64,000 bases of DNA from JAWVFM01 sp963739355 (lineage in GTDB: Bacteria; Actinomycetota; Thermoleophilia; Solirubrobacterales; 70-9). A program made the position numbers and the translations under genes. The stretch is taken from positions 930,001 through 994,000 of the forward strand of contig CAVUAD010000007.1 of assembly GCA_963739355.1 (NCBI GenBank), written 5' to 3'. The notes under the pieces are model-generated. The model was not told where the DNA came from, searched no databases, and worked only from the letters and a program-made list of their open reading frames with translations. Shown piece after piece: positions 41,862-51,352 of the stretch; the stretch's first letter is position 1; every line of letters begins with the position of its first letter.

Positions 41862-42448
41862 TCGCCTCGGTTCGCGGCGAGGTACTCGAGCGCCGGCCGG
41901 ATCACGTTGTGATCGAGGCCGCCGGCGTCGGCTACCGCCTCGCGGTCTCGACCGAGACCCTGCGCTCCGTGCCGGCGGTCGGCACCCCGGCCACGCTCCT
42001 CGCCCACCTCGTCGTGCGCGACGACTCGATGTCGCTCTACGGCTTCGCGACCGAGGAGGAGCGCGACCTCTTCCAGAGCCTGGTCTCGGTCTCCGGGGTC
42101 GGCCCCAAGGTGGCCGTCGCGATCCTCTCCGGCGGCTCGCCGCGCGAGCTTCGCCGCGCGATCGCCCTCGGCGACCACAAGCGCTTCCAGGCGGCGCCCG
42201 GCGTCGGCAAGCGGACCGCGGAGCGGGTCATCGTGGAGCTCCGCGAGAAGGTCGCCGAGGAGCTCCAGGCCGCCGCCCCCGGAACAGCGGACGGCGACGA
42301 GCCGCACCTCCTGGCGCGTGACGGCCTGATGAGCCTTGGCTACACGCTGGACGAGGCGGAGCGAATGCTCGACGGCATCGAGGGCGAGACTCCCGAGGAG
42401 CTGATCGAAGGCGCCCTGCGCCAGGCCGGGACGGCGGAAGCGGCGTGA
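41858..42448 (+). CDS. ruvA: Holliday junction branch migration protein RuvA
   Basis: Binds four-way junctions and loads RuvB. 196 residues: N-terminal OB fold (MIASVRGEVLERRPDHVVIE), tandem helix-hairpin-helix motifs (SVSGVGPKVAVAILSGG and APGVGKRTAERVIVELREK) and the C-terminal RuvB-contact domain (LMSLGYTLDEAERMLDGI). The start is TTG 41858, whose TTGA overlaps the ruvC stop. Confidence 0.95.
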   Translation: MIASVRGEVLERRPDHVVIEAAGVGYRLAVSTETLRSVPAVGTPATLLAHLVVRDDSMSLYGFATEEERDLFQSLVSVSGVGPKVAVAILSGGSPRELRRAIALGDHKRFQAAPGVGKRTAERVIVELREKVAEELQAAAPGTADGDEPHLLARDGLMSLGYTLDEAERMLDGIEGETPEELIEGALRQAGTAEAA

Positions 42449-43509
42449 GCATCAACCGCGATCCGAGCTTTGACGGCGGCGGCGACCTCGAGGCCGAGGC
42501 GCGCATGATCGACGGCCGGCTCGCGGGCGCCGACGACGACCTCGAGGGCTCGCTTCGCCCGCAGACGCTCGACGAGTTCGTCAACCAGCGCCAGGTCACG
42601 GAGCAGCTCGGGGTGTACATCGAGGCCGCGAAGCGGCGCGGCGAGCCGCTGGATCACGTGCTCCTCGCCGGCCCGCCCGGGCTCGGCAAGACCTCGCTTG
42701 CCCAGATCGTCGCCCACGAGCTCGGCGCGCCGTTCGTCCAGACCGCCGGCCCGGCGCTGGAGCGCAAGGGCGACGTCGCCGCCTTCCTCACGGCGCTCGA
42801 GCCGGGAGCGGTGTTCTTCATCGACGAGATCCACCGCATGAACAGGGCGATCGAGGAGACGCTCTACCCGGCGATGGAGGATCGCCGCCTGCCGGTAATT
42901 CTCGGACAGGGGGCCGGCGCCCGCACGGTCACGCTCGACCTGCCGCCGTTCACGCTCGTCGGCGCAACGACCCGCACCGGGCTCCTCACCACGCCGCTTC
43001 GCGACCGCTTCGGCGTCTGCCACCGCCTTGAGCACTACGACACCGAGCACCTGGCGACCATCGTGCGCCGCTCGGCGGGCATCCTCGGAATCGACATCCA
43101 GGACGACGGCGAGCTGGCCCTCGCCGCGCGCTCGCGCGGCACGCCCCGCGTGGCCAACCGGCTGCTGCGGCGGGTGCGCGACGTCGCCGAGGTGCGCGGC
43201 GCCGGCGTGATCACCGCCGAGATCGCCAACGAGGCGCTCGAGCTGATGGAGGTGGACTCCGCCGGTCTCGACCGTCACGACCGCGCGATCCTCGAGACGA
43301 TCGCCGTGAAGTTCAGCGGCGGCCCGGTCGGCCTCTCGACGCTGGCGGCGTCGGTGGACGAGGAGACGGACACGGTCGAGGACGTCTACGAGCCCTACCT
43401 CTTGAAGCAGGGCCTCATCAAGCGGACACCGCGCGGACGGGTCCTCACTCAGCGCGGGTACGAGCACCTCGGCGTCGCCGTCCCGGACGCGGCCGCGAGC
43501 CTCTTCTAG
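42445..43509 (+). CDS. ruvB: Holliday junction DNA helicase RuvB
   Basis: AAA+ motor of branch migration. 354 residues: LRPQTLDEFVNQRQVTEQLG, Walker A AGPPGLGKTSLAQIVAHELG, Walker B FIDEIHRMNRAIEETLY, sensor 1 region VGATTRTGLLTTPLRDRFG, and the C-terminal winged helix with YEPYLLKQGLIKRTPRGR. GTG 42445 overlaps the ruvA stop by four bases. Confidence 0.97.
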   Translation: MSINRDPSFDGGGDLEAEARMIDGRLAGADDDLEGSLRPQTLDEFVNQRQVTEQLGVYIEAAKRRGEPLDHVLLAGPPGLGKTSLAQIVAHELGAPFVQTAGPALERKGDVAAFLTALEPGAVFFIDEIHRMNRAIEETLYPAMEDRRLPVILGQGAGARTVTLDLPPFTLVGATTRTGLLTTPLRDRFGVCHRLEHYDTEHLATIVRRSAGILGIDIQDDGELALAARSRGTPRVANRLLRRVRDVAEVRGAGVITAEIANEALELMEVDSAGLDRHDRAILETIAVKFSGGPVGLSTLAASVDEETDTVEDVYEPYLLKQGLIKRTPRGRVLTQRGYEHLGVAVPDAAASLF

Positions 43510-43564
43510 GTCTCTTAACCCCAGCGCAAGGGCCTGTTTAGGTTGGCATTTAGAGACGCATCGC

Positions 43565-43570
43565 TACGCT
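43565..43570 (+). promoter_or_regulatory. Putative leaderless -10 hexamer
   Basis: TACGCT ends six bases before GTG 43577. The longer string TACGCTAGG also occurs, on the other strand, before the lipid kinase start at 55922. Confidence 0.5.
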
Positions 43571-43576
43571 AGGCAC

Positions 43577-44071
43577 GTGCCGTTCTTCATCTGTCCGAAT
43601 TGCGGGAACCGGGAGGTTTCGGGCGACCGAACCGCGGGCCTTTCCTCACGTCCGAAGGCCTGTTCGAAGTGCGGCTTCGGCTTCGTGTTCGAGCTTCTGG
43701 ACGACTACTACCCGGCCCCGGAAGCGGCGTTCTTCACCTGCGACCAGGAGGGCCGGATCCTCGACATCGGCAAGGGGGGATTCGAGCTCACGGGCCTGCG
43801 CGACGAGGACGTCATCGGCCGTCCCGTCAAGGACGTTCTCGGCCTTCAGTGGATCGACGAGGGTGACGGCGGCGAGACGGCCGACACCGACGGCGACGGC
43901 AACACCGACCCGATCGAGACGACGCTCGAGTGGGGGGTTCGCTCGCTCGGCAAGCGGGTTGCCGTCAACGCCGAGGGCGACCTACCCGCCGAGGCAGTCG
44001 CCGACGTCTTCCCGGGCTACGACGACGACGGTGGCCTGCTTCTCGTCCTCACGCCCCAAAAGGTCACGTGA
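43577..44071 (+). CDS. Zinc ribbon-PAS domain protein
   Basis: 164 residues. An N-terminal four-cysteine zinc ribbon (FFICPNCGNREVSG, then KACSKCGFGFVFELL) is followed by a PAS-like domain (about 50-160; AFFTCDQEGRILDIGKGGFE, TGLRDEDVIGRPVKDVLGL). An Asp/Gly-rich insert (TADTDGDGNTDP) resembles a calcium-binding-like loop but is probably just a linker. No output domain is present, so it may sense a signal and act by protein contact. Its partner is unknown. It precedes secDF by 29 bases. Confidence 0.7.
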   Translation: MPFFICPNCGNREVSGDRTAGLSSRPKACSKCGFGFVFELLDDYYPAPEAAFFTCDQEGRILDIGKGGFELTGLRDEDVIGRPVKDVLGLQWIDEGDGGETADTDGDGNTDPIETTLEWGVRSLGKRVAVNAEGDLPAEAVADVFPGYDDDGGLLLVLTPQKVT

Positions 44072-44100
44072 CCAAGGTCCGGCTCGCCCGGGGTTGAGCG

Positions 44101-46995
44101 ATGGGCAGTAGACGGCGCAACCTGTTCGTGCTGTTGGTCGTGATCGCGCTTTGCGCGGTCTCGGGCCTGATCATCGCGACCAAGCCGACGGTCCTCGGCC
44201 TCGATCTCAAGGGCGGCACCCAGCTCACCTATGTCGCGCGCCCGACGCCTCAGCACCAGGACATCACGGCGGATGGGATCAACCACGACATCGAGATCAT
44301 GCGCACCCGCGTCGACAAGATCGGCGTGTCCGAGCCCGAGCTCGCCCAGGTCGGCGCCGACGGGATCCAGGTGGGGTTGCCCAACGTCCAGGACGCGAAG
44401 CGGGCGATCGAGACGATCGGCGTCACCTCGCCGCTCCTCCTCTACGACTTCGAGGGGAACGTCATCCCGCCCCCGGGGCGCGGCGCGCCGAAGGACCCGC
44501 CGAAGACCGACGGCGTCGATCCCACGGTCTACTCGTTCTCCAACCTCTACGACGCCGTCCAGTTCGCGCACAAGCAGAACTTCAAGTGCGCCCCTGACCA
44601 GTGCACGGCGAGCGGGCCGACCTACTACCTCTTCGACGCCAAGTCCCATGACCCCAAGGGCGACCCGGCCGAGGATCCGAAGGACATCTACCGCCAGCTT
44701 CAGCTCGACCCGCTGAAGAAGCCGCCGGGCGACGTCCTCCTCACCGTGCCGAAGGGCGTCGTCGTCGTCTCGGAGGCCGCGCAGGACAACCCGAACACGT
44801 CCGCCAACGAGAGCGAGACGGGTCTGCCGCACTACTACGTGCTGCGCGACCGCCCGGCGCTGACCGGCTCGCAGATCACCGATCCCAAGGCGAGCAGCGA
44901 CCCGCAGACCGGGCAGCCGATCGTGCAGTTCAACTTCACGGATTCCGGCAGGACGGCGTTCCAGGACGTGACTCGCCGGATCGCGCTGCGCGGCCAGCAG
45001 AACGCGCAGCTCGGGACGACAACCTCCGCGCAGGCCGAGGGCCAGTCCCAGCACTTCGCCGTCGTGCTCGGCGGCGAGATCCAGTCGAGCCCGATCATCA
45101 ACTTCATCGACAACCCGGACGGCATCGACGGCCGCACGGGCGCCGAGATCTCCGGCAACTTCACGATCCAGTCCGCGCAGGACCTCGCGACGGTCCTGGC
45201 CAGCGGCGGCTACGACTACAACCTGCATGTCATCAGCCAGTCGACCGTGTCGGCCACGCTCGGCCAGCAGGCGCTCGACCAGGGGCTGAAGGCGGGCATC
45301 GTCGGCCTCGCGCTGGTGATCCTGTTCCTCATCCTCTACTACCGCCTCCTCGGCCTCGTGGCGGTGGTGGGCCTGGCGATCTACGCGCTCTACTTCTACG
45401 GGCTCATCAAGCTGATCCCGATCACGCTGACGCTGCCCGGGATCGCGGGCCTGGTGCTGACGATCGGGGTCGCGGCCGACGCGAACATCGTCATCTTCGA
45501 GCGAATAAAGGAGGAGGTCCGGGCCGGGCGCTCGACGATCTCCGCGATCACCCAGGGCTACAAGCGCGGAATCGCGACGATCATCGACGCGAACATCATC
45601 ACGATGCTGACGGCGTTCATCCTGTTCGGCCTCGCGACGGCCGGGGTCAAGGGATTCGCCTTCACCCTCGGAATCGGCACGATCGTCTCGCTGTTCACGG
45701 CCGTGCTGTTCACGCAGGCGTTCCTCGGCCTGTTCGCGCGCTCCCCGCTGCTGCGCTCCCCGGCGGCCCTCGGCGCCAGCGAACGGCACTTCCGCTGGAA
45801 CTTCGACTTCACCGGCGCCAGCAAGTGGTTCTTCTCGATGTCCGGCGCGATCCTCGCGATCGGCGCGATCTCCCTGGCGGTCAACCAGCTCAACTTCGGC
45901 ATCGACTTCGAATCCGGGACGCGCATCCAGGTGGGGTTCCAGCAGGCCGCTTCGGTGGACCAGGTCCGCACCGCGCTCGAGGACGCAAGCATCGGCGGGG
46001 CCGGTTCGGCGCAGATCCAGGCGATCCAGAACCAGACGCTCGGCGACAACGCCTTCCAGATCGAGGCGCAGATCCCGGCCAGGGACGTGAACGACGTGCC
46101 CGGGGTGCTCAAGCAGGCCTTCGGGGTGAAGCCCAAGTCGTACTCGCAGACGACCGTTGGCCCGACGTTCGGCGCCGAGATCGCGCACAGCGCGATCATC
46201 GCGATCTTCTTCTCCCTGTTCGTGATCTCGGTGTACGTCGCGTTGCGGTTCGAGCCCAAGTACGCGATCCCCGTGCTCATCGCCCTCGCGCACGACATCC
46301 TGATCACCGCGGGCGTCTACTCGATCGTCGGCCAGGAGGTGACGAGCGGCACCGTCGCGGCCTTCTTAACCATTCTCGGCTACTCGATGTACGACACGAT
46401 CATCGTGTTCGACCGGATCCGGGAGAACGTGCCGCGCATGCCGCGTGCGGCGTTCTCGCAGATCGTCAACCGCTCGATGGCCGAGGTTCTCACCCGGTCG
46501 CTGATCACCGGACTGTCGACGGTGTTCCTCGTGACGGTCCTCTACATCTTCGGCGGCGACACGCTCAAGGACTTCGCCTTCGCGATGATGATCGGCGTCC
46601 TCTCGGGCGCGTACTCGTCGATCTTCATCGCGTCTCCGGTGCTCACGCACTGGAAGGAGCGCGAGCCCGCCTACCGCTCGCGGCGCAAGCGCCTGGAGGA
46701 GGAGATGGGCTACGTGCCCACCTTCCCCGAGGACAACGTCGTGGCGAAGACGGATGGCGGGGCCGCGGCCGTTGCGGCCGGGACCGTTCCCGCGGGTGCT
46801 CTGCCCGCGGCGGAGCCCGCGCCGGACGAGGGCAACGGCGCCGAGCCGGACGGCGACCAGGCCGATGAGACCGAGGCCGATCCCGTCGGTACCGGCGCCG
46901 GCTCGCCGAGCGAGTCGAACCGGCCGTCTCGCGCCGAGCGCGAGCGCCGCCGCCGCCAGCAGCGCAGCGGCCGCAAGCACGGGAGGAATCGCTAA
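44101..46995 (+). CDS. secDF: Fused protein translocase subunit SecD-SecF
   Basis: 964 residues. The SecD half (1-560) starts with a transmembrane segment, then GLDLKGGTQLTYVARP, a long periplasm-side P1 region and the 6-helix RND-type membrane part with GVAADANIVIFERIKEE. The SecF half (about 565-870) contains FGIDFESGTRIQVGF and LTILGYSMYDTIIVFDRIRE. It uses the proton gradient to aid late steps of Sec export. The C-terminus is a long hydrophilic, acidic-then-basic tail (about 890-964) of low complexity. In most actinobacteria SecD and SecF are separate, so the fusion is notable. The stop overlaps the next start by one base (TAATG). Confidence 0.95.
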   Translation: MGSRRRNLFVLLVVIALCAVSGLIIATKPTVLGLDLKGGTQLTYVARPTPQHQDITADGINHDIEIMRTRVDKIGVSEPELAQVGADGIQVGLPNVQDAKRAIETIGVTSPLLLYDFEGNVIPPPGRGAPKDPPKTDGVDPTVYSFSNLYDAVQFAHKQNFKCAPDQCTASGPTYYLFDAKSHDPKGDPAEDPKDIYRQLQLDPLKKPPGDVLLTVPKGVVVVSEAAQDNPNTSANESETGLPHYYVLRDRPALTGSQITDPKASSDPQTGQPIVQFNFTDSGRTAFQDVTRRIALRGQQNAQLGTTTSAQAEGQSQHFAVVLGGEIQSSPIINFIDNPDGIDGRTGAEISGNFTIQSAQDLATVLASGGYDYNLHVISQSTVSATLGQQALDQGLKAGIVGLALVILFLILYYRLLGLVAVVGLAIYALYFYGLIKLIPITLTLPGIAGLVLTIGVAADANIVIFERIKEEVRAGRSTISAITQGYKRGIATIIDANIITMLTAFILFGLATAGVKGFAFTLGIGTIVSLFTAVLFTQAFLGLFARSPLLRSPAALGASERHFRWNFDFTGASKWFFSMSGAILAIGAISLAVNQLNFGIDFESGTRIQVGFQQAASVDQVRTALEDASIGGAGSAQIQAIQNQTLGDNAFQIEAQIPARDVNDVPGVLKQAFGVKPKSYSQTTVGPTFGAEIAHSAIIAIFFSLFVISVYVALRFEPKYAIPVLIALAHDILITAGVYSIVGQEVTSGTVAAFLTILGYSMYDTIIVFDRIRENVPRMPRAAFSQIVNRSMAEVLTRSLITGLSTVFLVTVLYIFGGDTLKDFAFAMMIGVLSGAYSSIFIASPVLTHWKEREPAYRSRRKRLEEEMGYVPTFPEDNVVAKTDGGAAAVAAGTVPAGALPAAEPAPDEGNGAEPDGDQADETEADPVGTGAGSPSESNRPSRAERERRRRQQRSGRKHGRNR

Positions 46996-47273
46996 TGGCC
47001 GCCCTGGTCTGGTTCGTCGTGGGCATCTCGCTGTGGCACTTCACCGTGTGGGTGCCGGACCGCTTCTGGGGCGGGATCGTCGGCGCGTTCCTCGGCGCGA
47101 TCGCGGGGGCGATGGTGAGCGGGGCGATCGAGCAGATCGCGTCGGGCAAGACGATCGGCAACACGGACATGGTCACCGTGATCGCCGCCATCCCGGGCAC
47201 CCTGGTGGGCCTGGCGGTCGTCTACGCGCTCGGGGTTCGCTCCGACCTCGCACAGGGCATCGAGCGCAACTGA
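46995..47273 (+). CDS. Small two- to three-helix membrane protein
   Basis: 92 residues, with hydrophobic segments at 2-15, 25-45 (FWGGIVGAFLGAIAGAMVSG) and 62-80 (TVIAAIPGTLVGLAVVYALG). The Gly/Ala-rich central helix resembles small GlsB/YeaQ-type stress membrane proteins, but this is only a resemblance. It overlaps the secDF stop by one base, so it is translated with it and might assist membrane insertion or the translocase. Confidence 0.6.
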   Translation: MAALVWFVVGISLWHFTVWVPDRFWGGIVGAFLGAIAGAMVSGAIEQIASGKTIGNTDMVTVIAAIPGTLVGLAVVYALGVRSDLAQGIERN

Positions 47274-47279
47274 TTCGCG

Positions 47280-48656
47280 ATGGACGGCCCGCGCCAGGCC
47301 CGGCTCGGCGTTCTTGCTGCCATCGCCCTCGCCCTGCTGCCGGCCGCGCTGGCGCTGTGGATCCACAACGACCGCGAGGCCAGAGCGGTCACGGTGGTGC
47401 GGGCGGTCCAGCCGGCGCCGTCCGTCCCGGCTCAGCCTGAGCCCACGGTCGAGCTCAACCCGAAGGACATCGCCAGGGACGTGGAGCGCCTGCGGGGTCT
47501 CGAGTTCGCCAAGCTGCCGCCTGTCGAGATCATCGACCCGGCGCGCGCGCAGAAGATGCAGCAGCGCAAGGCGGCGAGGCTCAAGCGCAAGCTCCACGGC
47601 GAGAGCGCGAAGCTCCAGAGGGTGCGCCGGCAGTCGGAGTCGGCGCTGGAGCTTCTGAAGCTCGCGGGCATCGTCGCGCCCGACTTCAGCACGCGGCAGA
47701 CGATCGAGAGCCTGCTCGGCTCGGTGGCGGGGGAGTTCGACCCCAACTCGAAGAAGGTCAAGGTGCTGGAGACGCCGGGCGAGGACCCCGCGCAGCGCGC
47801 CACGGTGATCGCCCACGAGCTGGACCACTCCCTCGACAACTCGCACTTTCCCGGGGCCCTCGAGGCTGCCGGCAACTCCACACAGAGCGAGCGCCAGCTT
47901 GCGGCCTCCGCGCTGGTGGAGGGAACGGCCACGGTGGTCGCGGCGCGCTTCGACGCCCAGCACGGCTACCAGTCGAGCGTGGCCGGCGGTGCGCTCCTCT
48001 CGGCTCAGAACGCGGGCTTCGGGGTTCCGCCGGTGCTCGCGGCTCAGTTCCGCTTCCCGTACACCTCAGGCGCGCGCTTCGTCCAGGCGCTCTATGACCG
48101 GGCAAACGGCTGGCGGCTGGTCAACCAGGCCTTCCGCCACCCGCCGACGACGACCGCCCAGATCCTCGATCCGGCGCTCTGGATCCACCGCGTGGGCGGT
48201 GTGCGGGTGCGGGTCGACGCCTCGCTCGGAACGCCGCTTCACCAGACGAGCCACTCGGCGTCCGGCCAGCTCGACGACGAGCTGATCCTGGCCCTGGCGG
48301 TCCCGGCGAACATCGCCCGCAGGGCGAGCCGCGGGTGGGCCGGAGGCGCGATCGCGGTCTGGCAGCGACCGAGTGGCGGTGACTGCGCCGCCCCGTGTCG
48401 CACGGACAACGCGGGAGTGCTCGCCGACCGCTGGCGCAGCGTCCGCGCCGCCGCCCGGTTCCTCGCCCAGCTGCCCACCTACCTCCGCGTGCAGCTGGAC
48501 GCCAAGCCGGCGAGCGCGGGCATCTACCGCGTTGGCGACGGCTGGGCGGCGATCTCGATCCGGGGCCAGGGAACGGCGATGGCGTTCGCGCCGTCAGCGG
48601 TTCAAGCGAAGCGGATTGCGGACGGGTCGGCGAAGAACGCGGACCAAGCGCGGTAA
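47280..48656 (+). CDS. Membrane-anchored protein with a zincin-like HExxH motif
   Basis: 458 residues. An N-terminal anchor (LGVLAAIALALLPAALALWI) is followed by a proline-rich linker, a coiled basic region (about 95-125) and an outside domain. VIAHELDHSLDNSHF supplies the HExxH zinc motif, and SALVEGTATVVAARF about 35 residues later could supply the third ligand (Glu), giving a gluzincin arrangement. No named family comes to mind. The likely role is a cell-surface metallopeptidase, an inference from motif and topology. It lies six bases after the small membrane protein downstream of secDF. Confidence 0.65.
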   Translation: MDGPRQARLGVLAAIALALLPAALALWIHNDREARAVTVVRAVQPAPSVPAQPEPTVELNPKDIARDVERLRGLEFAKLPPVEIIDPARAQKMQQRKAARLKRKLHGESAKLQRVRRQSESALELLKLAGIVAPDFSTRQTIESLLGSVAGEFDPNSKKVKVLETPGEDPAQRATVIAHELDHSLDNSHFPGALEAAGNSTQSERQLAASALVEGTATVVAARFDAQHGYQSSVAGGALLSAQNAGFGVPPVLAAQFRFPYTSGARFVQALYDRANGWRLVNQAFRHPPTTTAQILDPALWIHRVGGVRVRVDASLGTPLHQTSHSASGQLDDELILALAVPANIARRASRGWAGGAIAVWQRPSGGDCAAPCRTDNAGVLADRWRSVRAAARFLAQLPTYLRVQLDAKPASAGIYRVGDGWAAISIRGQGTAMAFAPSAVQAKRIADGSAKNADQAR

Positions 48657-48716
48657 ACGGCGTCTCGCTGACCGCTTGCGAACAACCGAGTCAGAGATTC
48701 CGTCGGGGGCGCGACT

Positions 48717-48722
48717 TAGCTT
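48717..48722 (+). promoter_or_regulatory. Putative leaderless -10 hexamer of recJ
   Basis: TAGCTT ends six bases before ATG 48729; no Shine-Dalgarno is present. Confidence 0.4.
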
Positions 48723-48728
48723 GGTGCA

Positions 48729-51290
48729 ATGGCGGCCCAGCCCGAATTTCGCCTCGAGCCGTTCTCCTACGCGGAGGCGCGGGCGCTGGAGCGCGAGCTC
48801 GGCTTGGCCGAGCCCGTAGCCGTTGCGCTGGTCCGGCGCGGCTACCGGACGCCGGCGGACGCGCGCGCGTTCCTGGAAGCCGAGGAGTCGCATGACCCGG
48901 GCGAGTTCGGGTCGATGGACGAGGTCGTCGCACGGATCCGGGCGGCGATCGAGGCCGGGAAGCGGATCACGGTCCACGGCGACTACGACGTCGACGGGGT
49001 CAGCGCCACGGCGATCCTGGTTGGAGCGCTGCGGCGAATCGGGGCCGACTGCGACTGGTTCATCCCCGACCGCCTGGGCGACGGCTACGGGCTGACGACC
49101 CGCGGCGCCGAGCGCCTTGCCGAACGCGGATCCGGCCTGATCGTCACGGTCGACTGCGGAATCGCCTCGGGCGAGGCCGTCGCACGGGCGCTCGAGCTCG
49201 GGACGGACGTGATCGTTACCGACCACCACGAGCCGGGGAGGAGCCTCCCGGACTGCCCGGTCCTTCATCCTCGCGTGGACGGCTATCCCTACGGCGAGCT
49301 CTGCGGAGCCGGGGTTGCCTGGAAGCTGGCGGCCGCGCTCGCCGGCCCGGAGTACGCGGAGGAGGCACTGGACCTCGTCGCTCTTGCCACCGTCGCCGAC
49401 ATGGTTCCGCTCACCGGCGAGAACCGGGCGCTGGTGCGGCGCGGGCTGCGCGTCGCCCGCCGTGCGCTTCGCCCCGGGATCCGCGCGCTGTGCGCGGCCG
49501 CGGGTGTGGATCCCGCCCGGCTCGACGAGGGCGACATCGGCTTCCGGCTCGGCCCGCGGATCAACGCGGCCGGGCGCCTCTACCGGGCCGACGCGGCCGT
49601 GGAGATGCTGCTGACCTCCGACCAGGAGCGCGCCGACGCGATCGCGGGCGATCTCGACCTCGCAAACCGGGAGCGCCGGGAGGCCGAGCGAGCCGTGGTC
49701 GACGCTGCCGAGGAAGCGCGCCGCGAGCTGGATCCGGAGGCGCCGCGCGCGGCGCTCGTCCTGGCCGGCCAGGATTGGCACGCCGGCGTTGTCGGCATCG
49801 CCGCGTCGCGAATGGTCGAGCGCCACGGCGTGCCCGTGATCCTGATCGGCCTCGACGGCGAGGGCCGGGGCCGCGGCTCGGCGCGAAGCGTCCCGGGCTT
49901 CGACCTGCTCGCCGGCCTTGACGCGTGCGCCGCGCATCTGACGCGCTACGGCGGCCACCGAGCCGCCGCCGGACTGGAGATCGAGGCCGCCGAGATCGAG
50001 GCGTTTCGCCTGGCCTTCGCCGCCCACGTGGCGGCCGAGCGGGGAGAGGAGCCCGAGCCCCAGGCCGAGACGATCGACGCGATCGTCGGCGCCGAGAGCC
50101 TCGGGCTCGGCGTCGCCCGGCAGTTCGAGCGGATGGCCCCGTTCGGTGTCGGCAACCCGGAGGTCCGGCTGCTCGTGCCCGGCGCGAGGCTCGGCGACAT
50201 GCGGCCGATGGGCAAGGACGAGCGCCATGCCCGGTTCACCCTGGCCAGCGGGCCACGGCGCGCGCTCGGCGTCGCCTTCGGGGCAAACGGCAAGCTCGGC
50301 GCCGCCGTCCAGGCCGATGCGCCGCTCGATGTCTCGCTGCGGCTGGAGGTGAACGAGTGGAACGGCTCCGTGGAGCCACGGGTGGTCCTCGGCAACCTCT
50401 ATCCACCCGCGGCGGCGGAGCCGGAGCGACCCGGCGGGCGGATCGACGACACGGAGTGGTGGGCCCGCCTCGAGGCCGAGCTCGAAGAGCCGGCTGAGCG
50501 CTCGGAGCCCGAGCCCGCGGAGCGGGTTCTTCGCGAGGTCGTGGACCGGCGGGGCGCGTCAGGTGTCGCCGCCGTCGCGGCGCTCGGCTCCGCCGGGGAG
50601 CCGCTGCTCGTGCTCGCCTGCGATGCCATGCGCCGGCGCGCGCTGGTGGAGCTTGCCGCCTCGCCGGCGCGCTTCGGGGGAGGCGAGGTTGCCATCCTCT
50701 CCGAGCGCCTGCCGCGCGCCGAGGTGCGCGCCGCGATCGACGCGGTGCTCGCGGCGGGAAACTCCGTCGCACTTGCGGACTGGGCGACACTTGCCGGCAA
50801 CCCCGAGATCGCTCGGCGCTTTCGCCAGATCCTCGCGATCGACCCGCCGAGCTCACCCGCTCTCGAGGCCCCGGCCCTGCTCTCGCCGTCCCGTGGCGAC
50901 CGCGGCTACCTCCACCTGGGCTGGGGCGACGCCGAGATCAACCTTGCGACGCGCGTCCACGAGGCCGAGTGGCCGTCTCGGCCCGTCCTGGCCGCGGTCT
51001 ACCGGGCGCTGCTGGCGGGCCCGCCCGGCGAGCCGCTGGGCAGGGACGCGGTGCGCGCGGCGCTGGAGGGGCCGGGCCCTTTCCCCCGCAGCCCCGAGGC
51101 CGCCTCCCGGTGCCTGCGCGTCTTCGAGGAACTGGGGCTTGTGCAGCGGGTCACAGAACCGCGCGACGCGGTGCTCGGGGTCGTATCCTCGGAGGCAACC
51201 GAGCTGGAACGCTCGGCCGCATTCGTCGCCTACAGGCGGCACTGCGAGGAGGGAACCCGATTCCTGAACGGACAACGACAGGCGAGCTGA
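48729..51290 (+). CDS. recJ: Single-stranded-DNA exonuclease RecJ
   Basis: 5'-3' single-strand exonuclease of recombination and mismatch repair. 853 residues. The DHH phosphoesterase core (about 50-330) carries HGDYDVDGVSATAILVGAL, IVTVDCGIASG, VTDHHEPG and HPRVDGYPYGELCGAGVAWK. The DHHA1 domain follows with GRGRGSARSVPGFDLL and YGGHRAAAGLEIE, then an OB-fold region. A C-terminal extension of about 270 residues goes beyond the bacterial core. It has a helicase/regulatory-like look (LVLACDAMRRRALVELAASP) similar to the C-terminal domain of Firmicute/Deinococcus RecJ. Confidence 0.93.
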   Translation: MAAQPEFRLEPFSYAEARALERELGLAEPVAVALVRRGYRTPADARAFLEAEESHDPGEFGSMDEVVARIRAAIEAGKRITVHGDYDVDGVSATAILVGALRRIGADCDWFIPDRLGDGYGLTTRGAERLAERGSGLIVTVDCGIASGEAVARALELGTDVIVTDHHEPGRSLPDCPVLHPRVDGYPYGELCGAGVAWKLAAALAGPEYAEEALDLVALATVADMVPLTGENRALVRRGLRVARRALRPGIRALCAAAGVDPARLDEGDIGFRLGPRINAAGRLYRADAAVEMLLTSDQERADAIAGDLDLANRERREAERAVVDAAEEARRELDPEAPRAALVLAGQDWHAGVVGIAASRMVERHGVPVILIGLDGEGRGRGSARSVPGFDLLAGLDACAAHLTRYGGHRAAAGLEIEAAEIEAFRLAFAAHVAAERGEEPEPQAETIDAIVGAESLGLGVARQFERMAPFGVGNPEVRLLVPGARLGDMRPMGKDERHARFTLASGPRRALGVAFGANGKLGAAVQADAPLDVSLRLEVNEWNGSVEPRVVLGNLYPPAAAEPERPGGRIDDTEWWARLEAELEEPAERSEPEPAERVLREVVDRRGASGVAAVAALGSAGEPLLVLACDAMRRRALVELAASPARFGGGEVAILSERLPRAEVRAAIDAVLAAGNSVALADWATLAGNPEIARRFRQILAIDPPSSPALEAPALLSPSRGDRGYLHLGWGDAEINLATRVHEAEWPSRPVLAAVYRALLAGPPGEPLGRDAVRAALEGPGPFPRSPEAASRCLRVFEELGLVQRVTEPRDAVLGVVSSEATELERSAAFVAYRRHCEEGTRFLNGQRQAS

Positions 51291-51352
51291 ATCCAACCGA
51301 CGCGGCCGACGCCGCGCCGCCGCGCGATCGCGCCGGGCACACGAGGGTCGGC

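Noticed and set aside
44017..46293. Long minus-strand frame opposite secDF
   Set aside because: Arg/Asp/Glu/Val-rich shadow with no family resemblance; secDF is certain.
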